A DNA stretch of 64,000 nt from NCBI GenBank assembly GCA_945910005.1, contig OX246741.1, positions 9,534,669 through 9,598,668 on the forward strand. The letters run 5' to 3'. Both the position numbers and the translations under genes were made by a program. The DNA is from Isoperla grammatica. Its lineage: Eukaryota; Arthropoda; Insecta; Plecoptera; Perlodidae. Shown one piece after another: positions 1-10,616 of the stretch (positions within the stretch are counted from its first letter, which is position 1; every line of letters starts with the position of its first letter). The notes beneath the pieces are model-generated. The model worked only from the letters and a program-made list of their open reading frames with translations. It was not told the origin of the DNA and did no database searches.

Positions 1-1097
1 AATTTTTTTATCCTAAAAGCAAAAAGTGAGCAATCCAAAGACCGCGAGGTGAAAGAGAAAATTTTTCAATTTTAAATGCAATTTTCTTTGTTCATTTTGT
101 ATTTATGAAAACACATAATATGACAAGAAAACAAATATGTAATATTTTAGTCATAAAAATTCATTAGCAAAAAATGAATTTAATTATTATAAATGTATTA
201 CACTTTATGTAACCTGTGTTTTTAATAAAGGTTCCGGATATATCCGTAAATTAACTTTTTTCATACCACCGAATTAGATTAAAATCATTTACAATTATTT
301 TAAGGTCGCTAACGTACACCGTGCAACATATTCTACTGGGTGCTTACAAAACACGTGCTCAAAGTCAGTCCTTCAATATTGTTTACGGTACTTACGGTGA
401 ATCTTAAATTAATAAATACGTTTGAGACGCAATATTTGCCATGTTACTACTTGTAAAACAATCTTCATCAATATTTTGATTAATTTTAGAATCAAGTTCT
501 AATATTAGTTTGAACAATGTTGATTTTGAAAACGCAAAACCCGAGTGAAACCACCTTATAAACCAATAATAAACAATATCACGACAATTACCTGATTGTA
601 GTAATAATAATAGTAATATGAATTACATTATTAATGATGTGTAAACACGTTTTAAAAGTAATAACACATTGAGGTAGATGAGATTATTCGGACACATAAA
701 CGTTTACAAACACGTAAAACGACTAAAAGCGCAATCAACGTGCACAGCCTAAAAATATCTGTTTCCGTTTCCGTTTCCGACCTCCCCCCCCACCCCCCCA
801 ACCACCTCCCATCTATCTCTGATATCGGGCTGGTCTCGTTTCCCAAACACGATTACACCTTGGCGAGAGACCCCGTTCGTTCCTTTTACAAATGTTGTGT
901 GTACGAATTTCTACATCAAAAGGAATTTTTAAATTGTCTTTCCTGTCCCGGCGGTTCCCAACACATCTATTTAAAAACCTCATCACCCGTCGTTTGATGT
1001 TTAACTCGTGTTCCAGCATATACGACATCGTACCTCTGACGTAGTTAACATGAGCTGTAGTAAAATAAGGCGTTGTCAACATCTGATGAAACGAGAA
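1..1097. other. AT-rich non-coding stretch
   Basis: No supported gene. If the adenylyl cyclase gene continues past the left edge, this is intron 5. A short TTTCCG-type repeat followed by a C-rich run lies at about 762-810. The short open frames here match nothing I recognise. Confidence 0.6.
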
Positions 1098-1250
1098 TTA
1101 GAGCCGGTCTTACAATGTCCCAATAACTATTATTCGTCGAAAAGCTTGTTTTCTCCATAGCAACGACCAATCAAAACTCTTGAAATCCACCAAATAGATT
1201 AATTGCTACAGACAAAATTTTTTATTGGGAGATTGTAAGACCGGCCCTTA
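1098..1250. mobile_element. MITE, Harbinger-like, family A copy 1
   Basis: Terminal inverted repeats start GAGCCGGTCTTACAAT on the left, and the right end reads GGGCCGGTCTTACAAT on the other strand. The element (1101-1247) is flanked by TTA on both sides (1098-1100, 1248-1250). A 3-bp TTA/TAA duplication with a GG(G)CC-type terminus is typical of PIF/Harbinger transposons. The interior has no coding capacity and includes a CCATAGCAACGACCAATCAA block shared with the copy at 8978. Confidence 0.75.
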
Positions 1251-1361
1251 AAGCCGATTCAAAATTATGTAATTCTATAGTCTTACCACAACAATGTCTA
1301 GGTCGATATTTCAATTAGATTCACCTATTATGGACCTATAAGTTTGGTCCTATGCTCCTAA

Positions 1362-1950
1362 GGCTGGTTGGAATTCATAGTCGGCCCCTGCACCTAGGGG
1401 CACCCATTGTTGCCAAGGTAACAGTTGTTTCCATGTTATACCATAAACAAAACAAATCCATAGCAACAATGGGTGCCCCTAGCGGACCTACTCTTGTGTT
1501 TAAGGTCCGTCGATCCCCTGGCGGAGGTTCGGTAAACCTTTGGAGTTCGACGAGTCCCCGCCAGGGGATTTACGGACAAAGAAATCTTAAAACACATTTG
1601 TCTAAAAGAATATACAACACTTCGGTTGGAATTCATAGTCGGCCCCTACACCTAGGGGCACCCATTGTTGCTATGGATTTGTTTTGTTTATGGGAAATAA
1701 CATGGAAACAACTGTTACCTTAGTAACAATGGGCGCCCCTAGGTGTAGGGGCCGACTATGAATTCCAACCGAAGTGTTGTATATTCTTTTAGACAAATGT
1801 GTTTTAAGATTTCTTTGTCCGTAAATCCCCTGGCGGGGACTCGTCGAACTCCAAAGGTTTACCGAACCTCCGCCAGGGGATCGACGGACCTTAAACACAA
1901 GAGTAGGTCCGTAAATCCCCTGGCGGGGGCTCGTCGAAGAGTAGTGTGTC
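1362..1950. repeat. Nested long palindrome (foldback repeat)
   Basis: Arms of about 188 bp (roughly 1484-1671 and 1723-1911) are near-perfect reverse complements around a spacer of about 50 bp. A third partial copy of the inner block (starting GGTTGGAATTCATAGTCGG) lies at 1365-1480, with its internal section inverted relative to the central spacer. Motifs such as CCCCTGGCGG and CACCTAGGGGC repeat throughout. Frames of about 70-120 codons on both strands are by-products of the symmetry. No transposase or flanking target duplication was found. Confidence 0.8.
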
Positions 1951-2390
1951 AGTGTAGTGTGCCGTGACTGTGGTCGTGTACATGAACATGGACCAGCGGT
2001 CAGAGCCCCTTTGATCATTGTGCGCTACCCAAACACACGGACATCATAGGGCCGCAGGGGTATCAACATATTTACATGCTAGAGCGTCGACAGAGTTTTA
2101 AAACGGGCGGGACGGTTCAAAACCAACACCGCCAAAGGTTATGATAATTCTCGTCCACGATGTGACCAACAAACTAGAAACCTGGCGGTGTAACTTTGCC
2201 GAGGGTACTTTTAGAACTGTACGTATGTAGACACCATCACATGGTCTAACCAATATGGCTGGTACGGTTCATTTGGAACATTTTTTTTTGTAGTTTCTTT
2301 GTATACTTATATAAAAGTTCATAACTGTTAAAATAGAGCGATAAAAATCACTAAACCTTTACCCTTTAAATTCAAAACATTTTGTTTGTT

Positions 2391-2541
2391 TTAGGGCCGA
2401 TATTTCAATGTCCAGTTAAAATCTACTTTTCAGTTAAATTGTTTTCCCCATGACAACGGCCAATAGATATACACCAATTTTGGCTTACCTGACAGTTAAA
2501 TTTACTTAACACTTTAACTGGACATTGAAGTTAGAGGCATT
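2391..2541. mobile_element. MITE, diverged relative of family A
   Basis: Imperfect inverted ends: left TTA-GGGCCGATATTTCAATGTCC, right reading GCCTCTAACTTCAATGTCC on the other strand, with a shared CAATGTCCAGTTAAA core. The interior contains a TTTTCCCCATGACAACGGCC block resembling that of family A. A TTA lies next to each end. Non-coding. Confidence 0.6.
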
Positions 2542-4375
2542 ATACATGTAACAAAACTACTACTTCCAAAGCTCTGCTTAATTTCTGATCTCCTGGTATA
2601 TTTCTTTGTTCGACCACACTGCTCGCTGCAATACCGCGGTATTATCGTTAAAACGCTGTTACACCTCTTTTCATTAAACAATTCATTATACCCTGTTAAC
2701 TTTCAAAAGTTTTAACAGTAAACTAAAACGGGAGAACACAAAATCTTCGCAGTTTCGTTTAATCTTCTCGTCCGACTCTTGCCAATGTTGGAGGTCTTAA
2801 TCACTGCCTCCTAAATCGCTAAGTAAATATTATCCTTACTACAATGGTATTAAAATTAACCAAAAGGGAAAGTTCGAAGTTCAAAAAACAAACCAGTGAT
2901 CGCTCTGTATAAGCCAGTTATTCATTTAGACTTTGCCAATGAGATTATTGAAAAACTCACGAAGTTGGGTATCAAAATAATCTCTGAGGATCTCATCAAA
3001 GTTTAATATTTCATTATCCTGTCCGAATTCTCTATACTTTCAAAGGCAGATTAAAATGGACAGGATTATGCGTGTAGGCTTACATGGAGAAAAAACGTCA
3101 TTATTTTCCTATTTATAAATCATTTCTTGTCCGCTCTTCCCAGTATTAGAAGCTGTAACCCTCTATTCACATTTATAAGCTATTATCCTTTGGGTAAGAG
3201 ATGTTTTTATAAAATTATGTTCCTCAAAGGAATAGATCGTGTTTGTTTAAAGTGAGCGCGCGTAAAATAGAAATATATATCACACAGCTATTATAACACA
3301 GGATGCTTGCACATATTAGTCTATAAAATAATAGGACTTGAGGGAAAAATTACTAAAATAGTTACTATTAATTCATGTTGAGAATAAACGGCAATATTTC
3401 TAGTGTTCATGAAATAAAACAAAACATCTTTTGAAAAAGTTATGAATATCATTAATTTTAGAGAAAACACTTTTAAAAGTAAATAATACTAATACCATCA
3501 TATGACATAGAAAGGATTGCAGTTTTGTTTATATTAAGTAGGTAATTTAAGCACACGAAGCCTGAGAATAATTCTATAATTCAATGCCATTCGCAGAAAT
3601 TTATTTTAAGGTGTATTTGTCAAAACATAAAACAAAAATGTTGCTTGAACAGCTATGGCTATCCTAAATCGTAGACGCCATGTAAAAATGTAGTAAATGT
3701 TCGGTGGTGTCAAGTTTTAGAGCCGTACGTTGCATGTATTATGCCTCATAGTGTACGCATACAATCTCCTGCCTGTGAACTTTATGGTCGTGGTCTTATT
3801 TGTGAGATAAAAGAAGTGCATACGAGACTAGAATTGTAGGCATCGTGTTTTACATGGAAACGTTCAGTTGACATAGACTGAACTTTGAATTATTTGCTTA
3901 GTCCGTATTGTGATACAAACACCCGAGTTTACATAGTCGAGGTGTGGTGGGTAGTCACGTTATTTACACTGTCTGTAGAGTGTAGATAAAACAACGCGGG
4001 AATGAATTTTCCCTGCGTGAATACTTTTTATGTGTTCAAAACATGCTCATAAAGAGTAATACAAATCTATGTTTTGCGCTGCTGCAACAGTAATGTCACT
4101 GTAAAATAATTATAACAAACAATAACATAGATAGATGAAGATGAAATTTGAAGAAGAGTTGGATTTAATGAAAAATCCATCACAGTTTTTGAGGATGATC
4201 GAGAACACTTAAACATACATAAATTAAACACAAAGATTGAGTTTAAAGATTGGTAGCAGATTGTAATTTTGTGTTTATGTCTTTTTGCTAGACCACATTA
4301 ATTTGTTATCCATAACTAATTTTCTCCCCTTTGAATATCGTGTGATTTTAAACAATGTGAAATAGGTACCTACGA
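2542..4375. other. AT-rich non-coding stretch
   Basis: No gene, RNA or clear repeat recognised on either strand. It should be part of the adenylyl cyclase intron after exon 5. I looked on the minus strand for the next cyclase exon (the linker into the first catalytic domain) and did not find it. Confidence 0.55.
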
Positions 4376-4560
4376 CTTACTTTAGGAGTTCGACCACCCG
4401 GGCCTCTAGGCGAAAATCAAGTAGACCTTGCTATAAGATCTGTCAGTCCCCTAACGGAGTTTTAGTAAACCCTAAACTTGCAGGTTCGACAAGCCCTCGC
4501 AGGGATTAGGGTCCTAATGCAGAGATGTCCCTTAGTTGGGGGACCCTTAGCGTTGCTATG
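4376..4560. repeat. Diverged copy of the 1362-1950 repeat family
   Basis: Blocks such as GGAGTTCGAC, CCTCTAGG, AGTCCCCTAACGGAG, AGTAAACC and GGTTCGACAAGCCC resemble the arms of the palindrome at 1362-1950 in order and spacing, but are strongly diverged and not folded. It ends about 40 bp from the splice donor of cyclase exon 5. Confidence 0.4.
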
Positions 4561-4596
4561 GGATTGTCATACAGCATATTAGAGGGCGGTGTTTAC

Positions 4597-4904
4597 CTGA
4601 GTGAGTAGGCCCGGGGGTTGCTGCACGGTCAGTGTGATAGAGTGAGCGGCCGTCAACACAAGCCCTGCGCCCACGGCCTCCTGTAGTCTGACTGGCAGCA
4701 ACGCGTACGTGACGTAGATGCAGAACATGGCGGCCCAGAGGCCGTGACCCAGTCCTGTGGCGTGGCCGGGGTCGTGGACGCCGTGAGATGGTCCAGGAAG
4801 AGACAGCGAGACGGTCAGAGCGAGGAAGGTGGCCAGGACCACGTAAGATACGGCTAGCAGGTAGACTTCGTTGAGGGCGGGCTTAGACAGCACGCCAACC
4901 AACC
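4597..4904 (-). CDS. ADCY5/6-like: Adenylyl cyclase type 5/6-like, exon 5 (membrane bundle 1, later part)
   Basis: Membrane adenylyl cyclases convert ATP to cAMP under G-protein control. This 308-nt exon supplies about residues 231-333. It has a segment EVYLLAVSYVVLATFLALTV, then GLWAAMFCIYVTYALLPVR and LQEAVGAGLVLTAAHSITL. The IYVTYALLPVR stretch matches the conserved (I/V)Y-x-x-Y-x-LLP(V/I)R of ADCY5/6 at the end of the fourth membrane segment. The acceptor is TTTTTTGTCTCAG before 4904. The donor is CAG|GTAAAC after 4597. The first two bases complete the split Gly codon of exon 4, and the exon ends in phase 0. It is GC-rich against AT-rich surroundings. The catalytic C1 and C2 domains are not in the window. 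Family assignment is from remembered motifs; the exon ends are inferred from splice consensus. Confidence 0.88.
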
Positions 4905-4922
4905 CTGAGACAAAAAACATCC

Positions 4923-4986
4923 CCTGGTTTCAACCCTTGGGCCAAACAACGCCTGGTTACAACATCTGGGCCCAAACAACGCCTGA
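4923..4986. repeat. Two-copy direct repeat of about 33 bp
   Basis: The block CTGGTT-CAAC-TGGGC-CAAACAACGCCTG occurs twice in tandem with small differences, immediately upstream (in gene orientation) of the exon 5 acceptor. Confidence 0.65.
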
Positions 4987-4997
4987 TTAAGCGAAAT

Positions 4998-5152
4998 TTA
5001 AAGTGAGCGAACGTTCTACTGCACGAATGCCGTAGTGCGCGAAAGCTCTTGTGCGCGAATAATTCAGACCGCGAATATTCTACTGAGCGAAAACTCTTGT
5101 CCGCGAATGGTCTAGTGAGCTAATGCTCTACTGCGCGAAATCTCTACGGAAC
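4998..5152. repeat. Degenerate 17-bp minisatellite
   Basis: About eight or nine diverged units of roughly 17 bp, each with a core like CTACTGNGCGAATG or CTCTTGTGCGCGAA. The GCGAA core recurs at near-regular 17-bp spacing. It lies within intron 4 of the cyclase gene. Non-coding. Confidence 0.7.
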
Positions 5153-5159
5153 ATTTTTA

Positions 5160-5930
5160 CACAGTCTTATGTATTATTGTTTCTCATGGATGGAAATATA
5201 TATGATGTGTTTAGTTTCTGACTTGAATACCCCTTTAAAGGCAGAGTAGGCCTTGCTCTAAAACATCTTCTTTTCCTTCGTATAAGTTCCACGTCCATAC
5301 AGTTTGACTCTCCTCCCCAGCAAGACAAGAAACTCGATAATCCCACAGAACAATTTGTCATGTGACAGTAAAAACTGACTTTTCCTTAGCGACCAACCGT
5401 TTTTCTCTTTTTTTCATGTTTCAAACACAATTGATATTTGCATAGCGCGAATGCTTGAGCTTTCGACCTAAGATAAATCCTTTGACGTTGGACTATCTAG
5501 CGTCATCGTTTAGCTCTCGTCCATTATGGTTTTGTCAACGACCATGTCTGGTTTCGCTTTCAAAGATTCGTTTTTTTTGTGTGTGATAAGATCAAATTTG
5601 TTGTTTTTACCGAGCATAACATTCTACGAAGTAGGTCAAGTTCTCGTCTACCATGCGCCAACTAGCGTGTGCCAATATTTCTTCAGACTGTTGTGGCGAT
5701 GTTTGGAACGTCCAATGTCTGGCAAGTTTGTCGCAACTATTGTGTACGCTGTTGCCAAATGTCGTGTGGGGTGGGGTATGTTTATGTGCACCCTCTTTCT
5801 CTATCGTAATCACTATTTGAAATCGCTTTATTACTGCGAAGAACAATTGATTCTTATTTTCGGTAGAGAGAATCGATGAGAATGGTTTACATTTTCACTT
5901 CATAAAATATCACATGATAATAAAAATTAA
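5160..5930. other. Non-coding stretch with two unassigned overlapping frames
   Basis: A 117-codon plus-strand frame (5526-5879) overlaps a 79-codon minus-strand frame (5607-5846). Neither has recognisable motifs, and this is intron 4 of the cyclase gene. I treat both as chance frames. Confidence 0.4.
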
Positions 5931-5933
5931 AAA

Positions 5934-6168
5934 TAAATCACATTTAGAGTCTACCTACTCAGTAACGAAACTGATTTTCAGTGGGGGACTTTAGTTTAAA
6001 GAGACTAAACCAACCCTGTAGGCTCCGAACACCATCGACGAGTGAGCGATAACCAATCAAAGATGGATATTTCAAACCGGAACATATGAATCGAAGTGAT
6101 TGGACAATGCGAACACCTGCGGACAAATGCCAGAATCAAGAAGGCCGATTCAGAACAATTTTGAATTT
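5934..6168 (-). repeat. Dispersed repeat R1, copy a
   Basis: Reverse-strand copy of a repeat of about 240 bp seen five times in the window. On the minus strand it begins TTGTTCTGAATCGGCC, passes through GATTGGTTATCGCTCACTCG and GTCCCCCACTGAAAATCAG, and ends GACTCTAAATGTGATTTATTT. No terminal inverted repeats or coding capacity. The TTTA-rich 3' tail would suit a SINE-like, target-primed retroposon. The family is not known to me. Confidence 0.75.
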
Positions 6169-6169
6169 A

Positions 6170-7764
6170 TCGAGTGCTTCGTTGCTAGGATTTAGGAGTT
6201 CACGTTAACCAAACCTCTTAAAGGAATGTAGTGAACCTTAAAACCTTAGAGAGGTACATATTCTGCTAATCACACGTACCTCTTAGTAAGTATGATATTC
6301 CAGATGGTCGCCAAAGCATGTGCCATGCAATATAGCAAAAGTATTACAATAAAATGATATACAAAATTTGTATTCTCTGTCCTAGCTTCAACCTTTTTAT
6401 AAAGACAGAAACTTTAATGAAGTATTATCACCATCATTGAACATTAACAATAATAATGTTTATGTGAATTCAACGGAAGTTCCAGTGCTCTGCCCGAGGG
6501 TAACTAATCAATGTTATCTCTAAACTAATCTACAGACCCGTCAACGCAATATCAAAATGTCAATGAACGGTAGAAAATTGAAAATGCCAGACGGCTTTTC
6601 ACCTATGATTATTATAGCTTTGAGTATCCAACCATTTAGAAATACGAATCATATCAAGCTATTTCGATATTGAACTAATATCGATTGTGATTAATTTTGG
6701 TTGGTGGAAAATTGAAAATGCTAGGGGACATATTTTTCATGTGATTATTGCCTTCGAACGGTCATTCATTCAGAAATACAAACCATACAAGCTACGTATG
6801 TCTTAATCAAAAAAGGTTTCGGGTTTCAACAAATTTCGATTGTAGTTGTGAAATTTAATATAAAATGTAATCTCACAAGGGAAGGAAAATTGCATTATGA
6901 ATTTAATACAGCAGGGGAATGATGAAATGATATCAATTCTGAGAATCAATATAAGCTAGTTCGTGGTCTAATGAAAATCCATAAAGGTTTTCAATAAATA
7001 ACGATCTGCCTTGATTAAATTAAAATATAACAATCTTGAGATATATTGATACAAGGTGTTTTTATTTCATGACTTTTGATATTTGAAAACTGGAGTTAAA
7101 AGGAAATTGTTTCTTAATTAAAAGTAGAAAGCCAATATTCGAACGCTGATAGGGTGGGCGTATTTTGTATATGCGTAACCTATCATTTTCAGCTAGATAT
7201 ACCATGAGAATACGTTTTTTTTTTTGCTAAAGGGAAACGATTCAAAATATTATATTGAAAATTCATTAATTCAGAAAAATTTCAATAATATTGTTTTGTC
7301 TGAATGTGCTTAAACTAAACGAAATTTAAAATTTCCGTTGTATATTATTCTAACATCATTCTATTATTTTAACACTACCAACGTGACATTTTGTGTGTAA
7401 AACGTTGACATACTTTCACGGGTAAAACATTGTTTGCTATGAACTCAAAGCAAGGTGACATTTAGTACAGTACTTGTGTTTACAGCATAATTAAAATGTT
7501 TAAAGGTATGTTTGAATACATCCCAAAGAAAAGAACTTATAATGTAGAAATAAATAAAAGTGAAATGTAAATTATGAATGAATGATTGGTTCTTTCTCTG
7601 TCTCTCTCTGTAATCAATGATTGTGACGTGTGCCAAGCAAGTCGGCGCAGGCTCGCGCTACTGGGCTGAGTCACCGTGGGCGACTTCGATCTGTTTGTAT
7701 CAGGCAAACAGGAGATGTACATGGTACACCTCTGCGTGGTATAAGGCTACTAGCAACACCAAAA
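6170..7764. other. AT-rich non-coding stretch
   Basis: Part of intron 4. No gene or RNA recognised. Short related phrases such as GGTAGAAAATTGAAAATGC and GGTGGAAAATTGAAAATGC (near 6567 and 6703) suggest a weak old duplication of about 135 bp. Confidence 0.45.
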
Positions 7765-8026
7765 GACAACAATGAAACAAATGAATTGAATCGATGGACA
7801 AACAACAAGCTGTCAAAATATAATTTCTTCTGATTTTGGAAAACAAAAGAAAAAACAAACAAATACACAAACAAAACTTTCATTTAGTTGTTGTCCATCA
7901 TTAAAAGTTTTAAATGGAGAGCAGTTACTACTGCTACACTTATTTTTATTTGTATGGTTGCAATTTTATTATTTTGACAGCAGATTGTTTGTCCATCAGT
8001 TCAATTCATTTGTTCCATTGTTGTAG
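7765..8026. mobile_element. Foldback MITE with arms of about 62 bp
   Basis: Left arm 7765-7829 (GACAACAATGAAACAAATGA...) and right arm 7964-8026 (ending TTGTTCCATTGTTGTAGTC) are imperfect reverse complements around an AT-rich spacer of about 134 bp. No open frame of note. The target duplication is unclear. Confidence 0.7.
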
Positions 8027-8107
8027 TCCGGATGTGACGTCAGTTGCGGGTTCCCTTTTTCAAACAGATGAACAGATCAAGTAGTCATAGTTTGCACTTA
8101 TTATTAT

Positions 8108-8165
8108 TTGTTGTTTTCCGACGTAATTGACAGCTAGGTCATATTATGAGGACGTCGGCAGAATG
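8108..8165 (+). repeat. Fragment of a dispersed TTTGTTGTTT repeat
   Basis: Shares TTTGTTGTTT-CGACG followed by CTAGGTCATAT with 56749-56795. In that second copy the similarity sits in the mobile element at 54509-57759. Too short and diverged to classify. Confidence 0.3.
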
Positions 8166-8457
8166 AGATCCATCACGCGTTGCCGAGGTCGTCATGAGGG
8201 GTATAGTTAAGTAAGGGGTCAGGGGGATTGCAGGTGTTCAGGTTGCAAAGAGGGCAGGTATGCATGAGAATGAGAAAAGGCACACGAACAGTTTTAAAAG
8301 TGAGAAAGACTATGATGAATGAGCAAATGGATGATCTTAAAATGAATTTCGACTGCCAGTCGAAAAGTGCCGATTAGCATTCGAAGTATTGTTGTTCATT
8401 TATTCTTTTGACAAGAGCCAGTGTATAGTCCAATATTTCTTCTTATTAATAACATCA

Positions 8458-8606
8458 CCTTGATTGGTTATCGCTCACTCGTCTATGGTGTTTGGAGCCT
8501 ACAGGGTTGGTTTAGTCACTTTAAATTAAAGTCCCCCACTGAAAATCAGTCTTGTTACACTGAGTGGGTAGTCTCTAGATGTGAATTTATTTTATTTATT
8601 CTAGTG
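8458..8606 (+). repeat. Dispersed repeat R1, copy b (3' part only)
   Basis: Begins GATTGGTTATCGCTCACTCG and runs to GTGAATTTATTTTATTTATTC, matching the 3' two-thirds of R1. Its end lies about 13-18 bp inside the intron, next to the splice donor of cyclase exon 4 at 8619. Confidence 0.8.
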
Positions 8607-8619
8607 GATGTGAACTGAC

Positions 8620-8821
8620 CAGCATAGACGGCGACGCAGGTGGCTAGAGTCAGTCCGGTAGCTAAGCCTGCTGGGTACGCCATAAGCCCCACAGGGCCAG
8701 TCAAGGTGTTGACCAATCGCAGCAGCCCAAGAGTGCAACAGAGAGCCAATAGCAGTCCGAGCAGGTGCGTCATGTTGGACTGGTTCATCCGCAGGAAGTA
8801 TCGCTGGTAGAGCATCTCCAC
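8620..8821 (-). CDS. ADCY5/6-like: Adenylyl cyclase type 5/6-like, exon 4 (conserved motif and first membrane segments)
   Basis: This exon identifies the gene. It opens with V-E-M-LYQRYFLRMNQSNMT (about residues 164-180), matching the ADCY5/6 signature LYQRYFF-x-(M/L)NQSS just before the first membrane helix. Two hydrophobic stretches follow: THLLGLLLALCCTLGLLRLV and MAYPAGLATGLTLATCVAVY. The acceptor is TTTTCCCGCCAG before 8821. The donor is GCTG|GTCAGT at 8620/8619. The exon is 202 nt, starts in phase 0 and ends after the first base of a Gly codon completed by exon 5. Drosophila CG43373 is, from memory, the insect relative. It lies 3.7 kb from exon 5 and 20.6 kb from exon 3. A bacterial-type cyclase is excluded by the motif and membrane layout. 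Confidence 0.92.
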
Positions 8822-8977
8822 CTGGCGGGAAAATCAAACAGTTCAAATGCTGTATTTACATGTTAGGACGGAGACCAAAACTAATAATTTTAAACATAAA
8901 GTGGCCTATTCATAATACAAAACAAACATATTTAACTGTAATTTGGTGACAAAACAAAAGTAAAAGCAATTGTACAC

Positions 8978-9092
8978 TTAGGTCCAGTCTTACAATGTAC
9001 CAATAAACACTTATTCGTCGAATAACTTGTTTTCTCCATGGCAACGACCAATCAAAAACTTTCCTATTAGGAGATTGTAAGACTAGCCCTAA
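8978..9092. mobile_element. MITE, Harbinger-like, family A copy 2
   Basis: Left terminus GGTCCAGTCTTACAAT (8981 onward) and right terminus ATTGTAAGACTAGCCC (ending 9089) form the inverted repeats. The interior CCATGGCAACGACCAATCAA matches copy 1 at 1098-1250. TTA lies on the left and TAA on the right, so the target duplication is not exact. Non-coding. Confidence 0.7.
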
Positions 9093-10107
9093 GTAGAAGT
9101 AACAGTGACGTTTAAAGGTGTTGCTGGGCTTCCAGGTGCTGTGGGGTGAACACACGATTCATAGTACCAGAATCAAAGTTAGGAAGAACAAATTTTGTGT
9201 TATTTGTGAATTATACGATTATTTATTTCCATTCATAATGAAAGAAAAAAAAATTGAATGGAAACGCTCGGTTTAAATCGTTCCCTAAAACAATCACCCC
9301 TATATTTTATCGCGAGTTGATACGCATTTATATGAGCAGGGCAATAAATAAATTTCCATTTATGATCAGTTACATGAACTAATTTTCATTGGGGGGCATT
9401 CATACAATTTATTAATTGTGAAGTCACTGTTTATGTGTATCATATACAGATAGATTAAGTTCCAAATCCCAGCCCAGGTAACTATATTGACGCTTTGTTT
9501 GTTGAAAGTTTAGACATTGGAATTTCCAAATTGTTTTTCATTGGTTTCTACAATATAAATGACTACATTCAATTTTGCGAGTTGACGTGAACTTTCACGT
9601 CTGAACCAAACCCAAAATACTGTTTAGATCAAAAGTCCGTAAATAAATATCCCGCCGAAGAATGTCACTCCAATTTAAAAGTTGTCCTTTGCCACATAGT
9701 CTATAAAACAAAACCACTTATCGGGACACAAAGAACCACCGAAAAGCCTATGAAGGGAAGTAAAGAAGAAGAACGCAAATATTTGCAACTTTCGCTTGAG
9801 TAATTTTAAGGGGAAATATGTTAAGAAAAAAATAAGTTTTTAAAATATCAATTTCTTTGCTGCCACACGGATGAAATGTGTCCAGTATTGATGCCATCAC
9901 GTGATTCAAATCTCATCACTCTTAGTGGCCACATGGCGTGAAATGTTTTCGAAAAAATTTTTTGCTACGTCACACACCCTTACAAAGTTGCTATGAAATT
10001 GTTTTTATGTTTTGAAAATGTTTCCAAAAGAAAATTTACAATGAAGAGATATTCTAAAAATGTTTTAGAAAAATGCTTTAAGAAATGCTTTAAGTGTATT
10101 GCTACAT
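9093..10107. other. AT-rich intronic sequence with one arm of a spaced direct repeat
   Basis: No gene. A block GAACGCAAATATTTGCAACT (about 9770-9800) recurs as a close copy at about 10378-10408, on the far side of the MITE at 10108-10250. Both copies lie near an AATAAGTTTTTAAAA phrase. This suggests an old duplication later split by the MITE. Confidence 0.5.
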
Positions 10108-10250
10108 TTACAGCTACGCGTTGCGAGCGAAGCGAGGGCGCGAGCTCCAATCAGCGGCCGAGTTTGCGTGAAACTATTAACTTCTTTGCATGAAACTTGG
10201 CCGCTGATTGGAGCTCACGCCCTCGCTTCGCTCGCAACGCGTAGCTGTTA
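10108..10250. mobile_element. Short GC-rich foldback MITE with TTA duplication
   Basis: Arms of about 50 bp starting CAGCTACGCGTTGCGAGCG are near-perfect reverse complements (10111-10163 and 10195-10247) around a spacer of about 32 bp. TTA flanks both sides (10108-10110, 10248-10250). It is far more GC-rich than its surroundings and looks recently inserted. It would form a strong hairpin in RNA or single-stranded DNA. Confidence 0.8.
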
Positions 10251-10616
10251 ACGTAGCATAACATTAAATTGTAAACTTAAATAACACCGTGAGCAAATAA
10301 TGCAAAGGAATAAGTTTTTAAAACGTGTTTTCAAAACATGTTCTCCCGTGTGTTTCTGGCTGAAGTGAAGCGCAAAAGAACGCAAATATTCACAACTTTC
10401 GCTTGAGTCTGCATAATCTTAGGTTGGTTTGAAAGAAAAGCATTCTGGACGAGACGATAGTGAGAACGAGGTTGAAAGGGATGTGTAGCACTGAAGTGTA
10501 AACCAAGCGCGGTTGATTGTGGACAACTGGATCAACACACGTCAACTATGTAAATAAAGCTTTGCAACGGAGACACGGCCCGGTCGCATATTGGATTTCA
10601 GTTATTGAAGGAGTTT
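10251..10616. other. Unique sequence between MITE and minisatellite
   Basis: No gene recognised. Holds the second copy of the GAACGCAAATATT block (about 10378-10408). The last 20 bases lead directly into the first minisatellite unit. Confidence 0.45.

Noticed and set aside
1352..2018. Open frames of 66-123 codons on both strands
   Set aside because: They are mirror images created by the palindrome and have no protein features.
5526..5879. 117-codon frame as a small gene
   Set aside because: Lies in a cyclase intron, overlaps an opposite-strand frame and shows no recognisable features.
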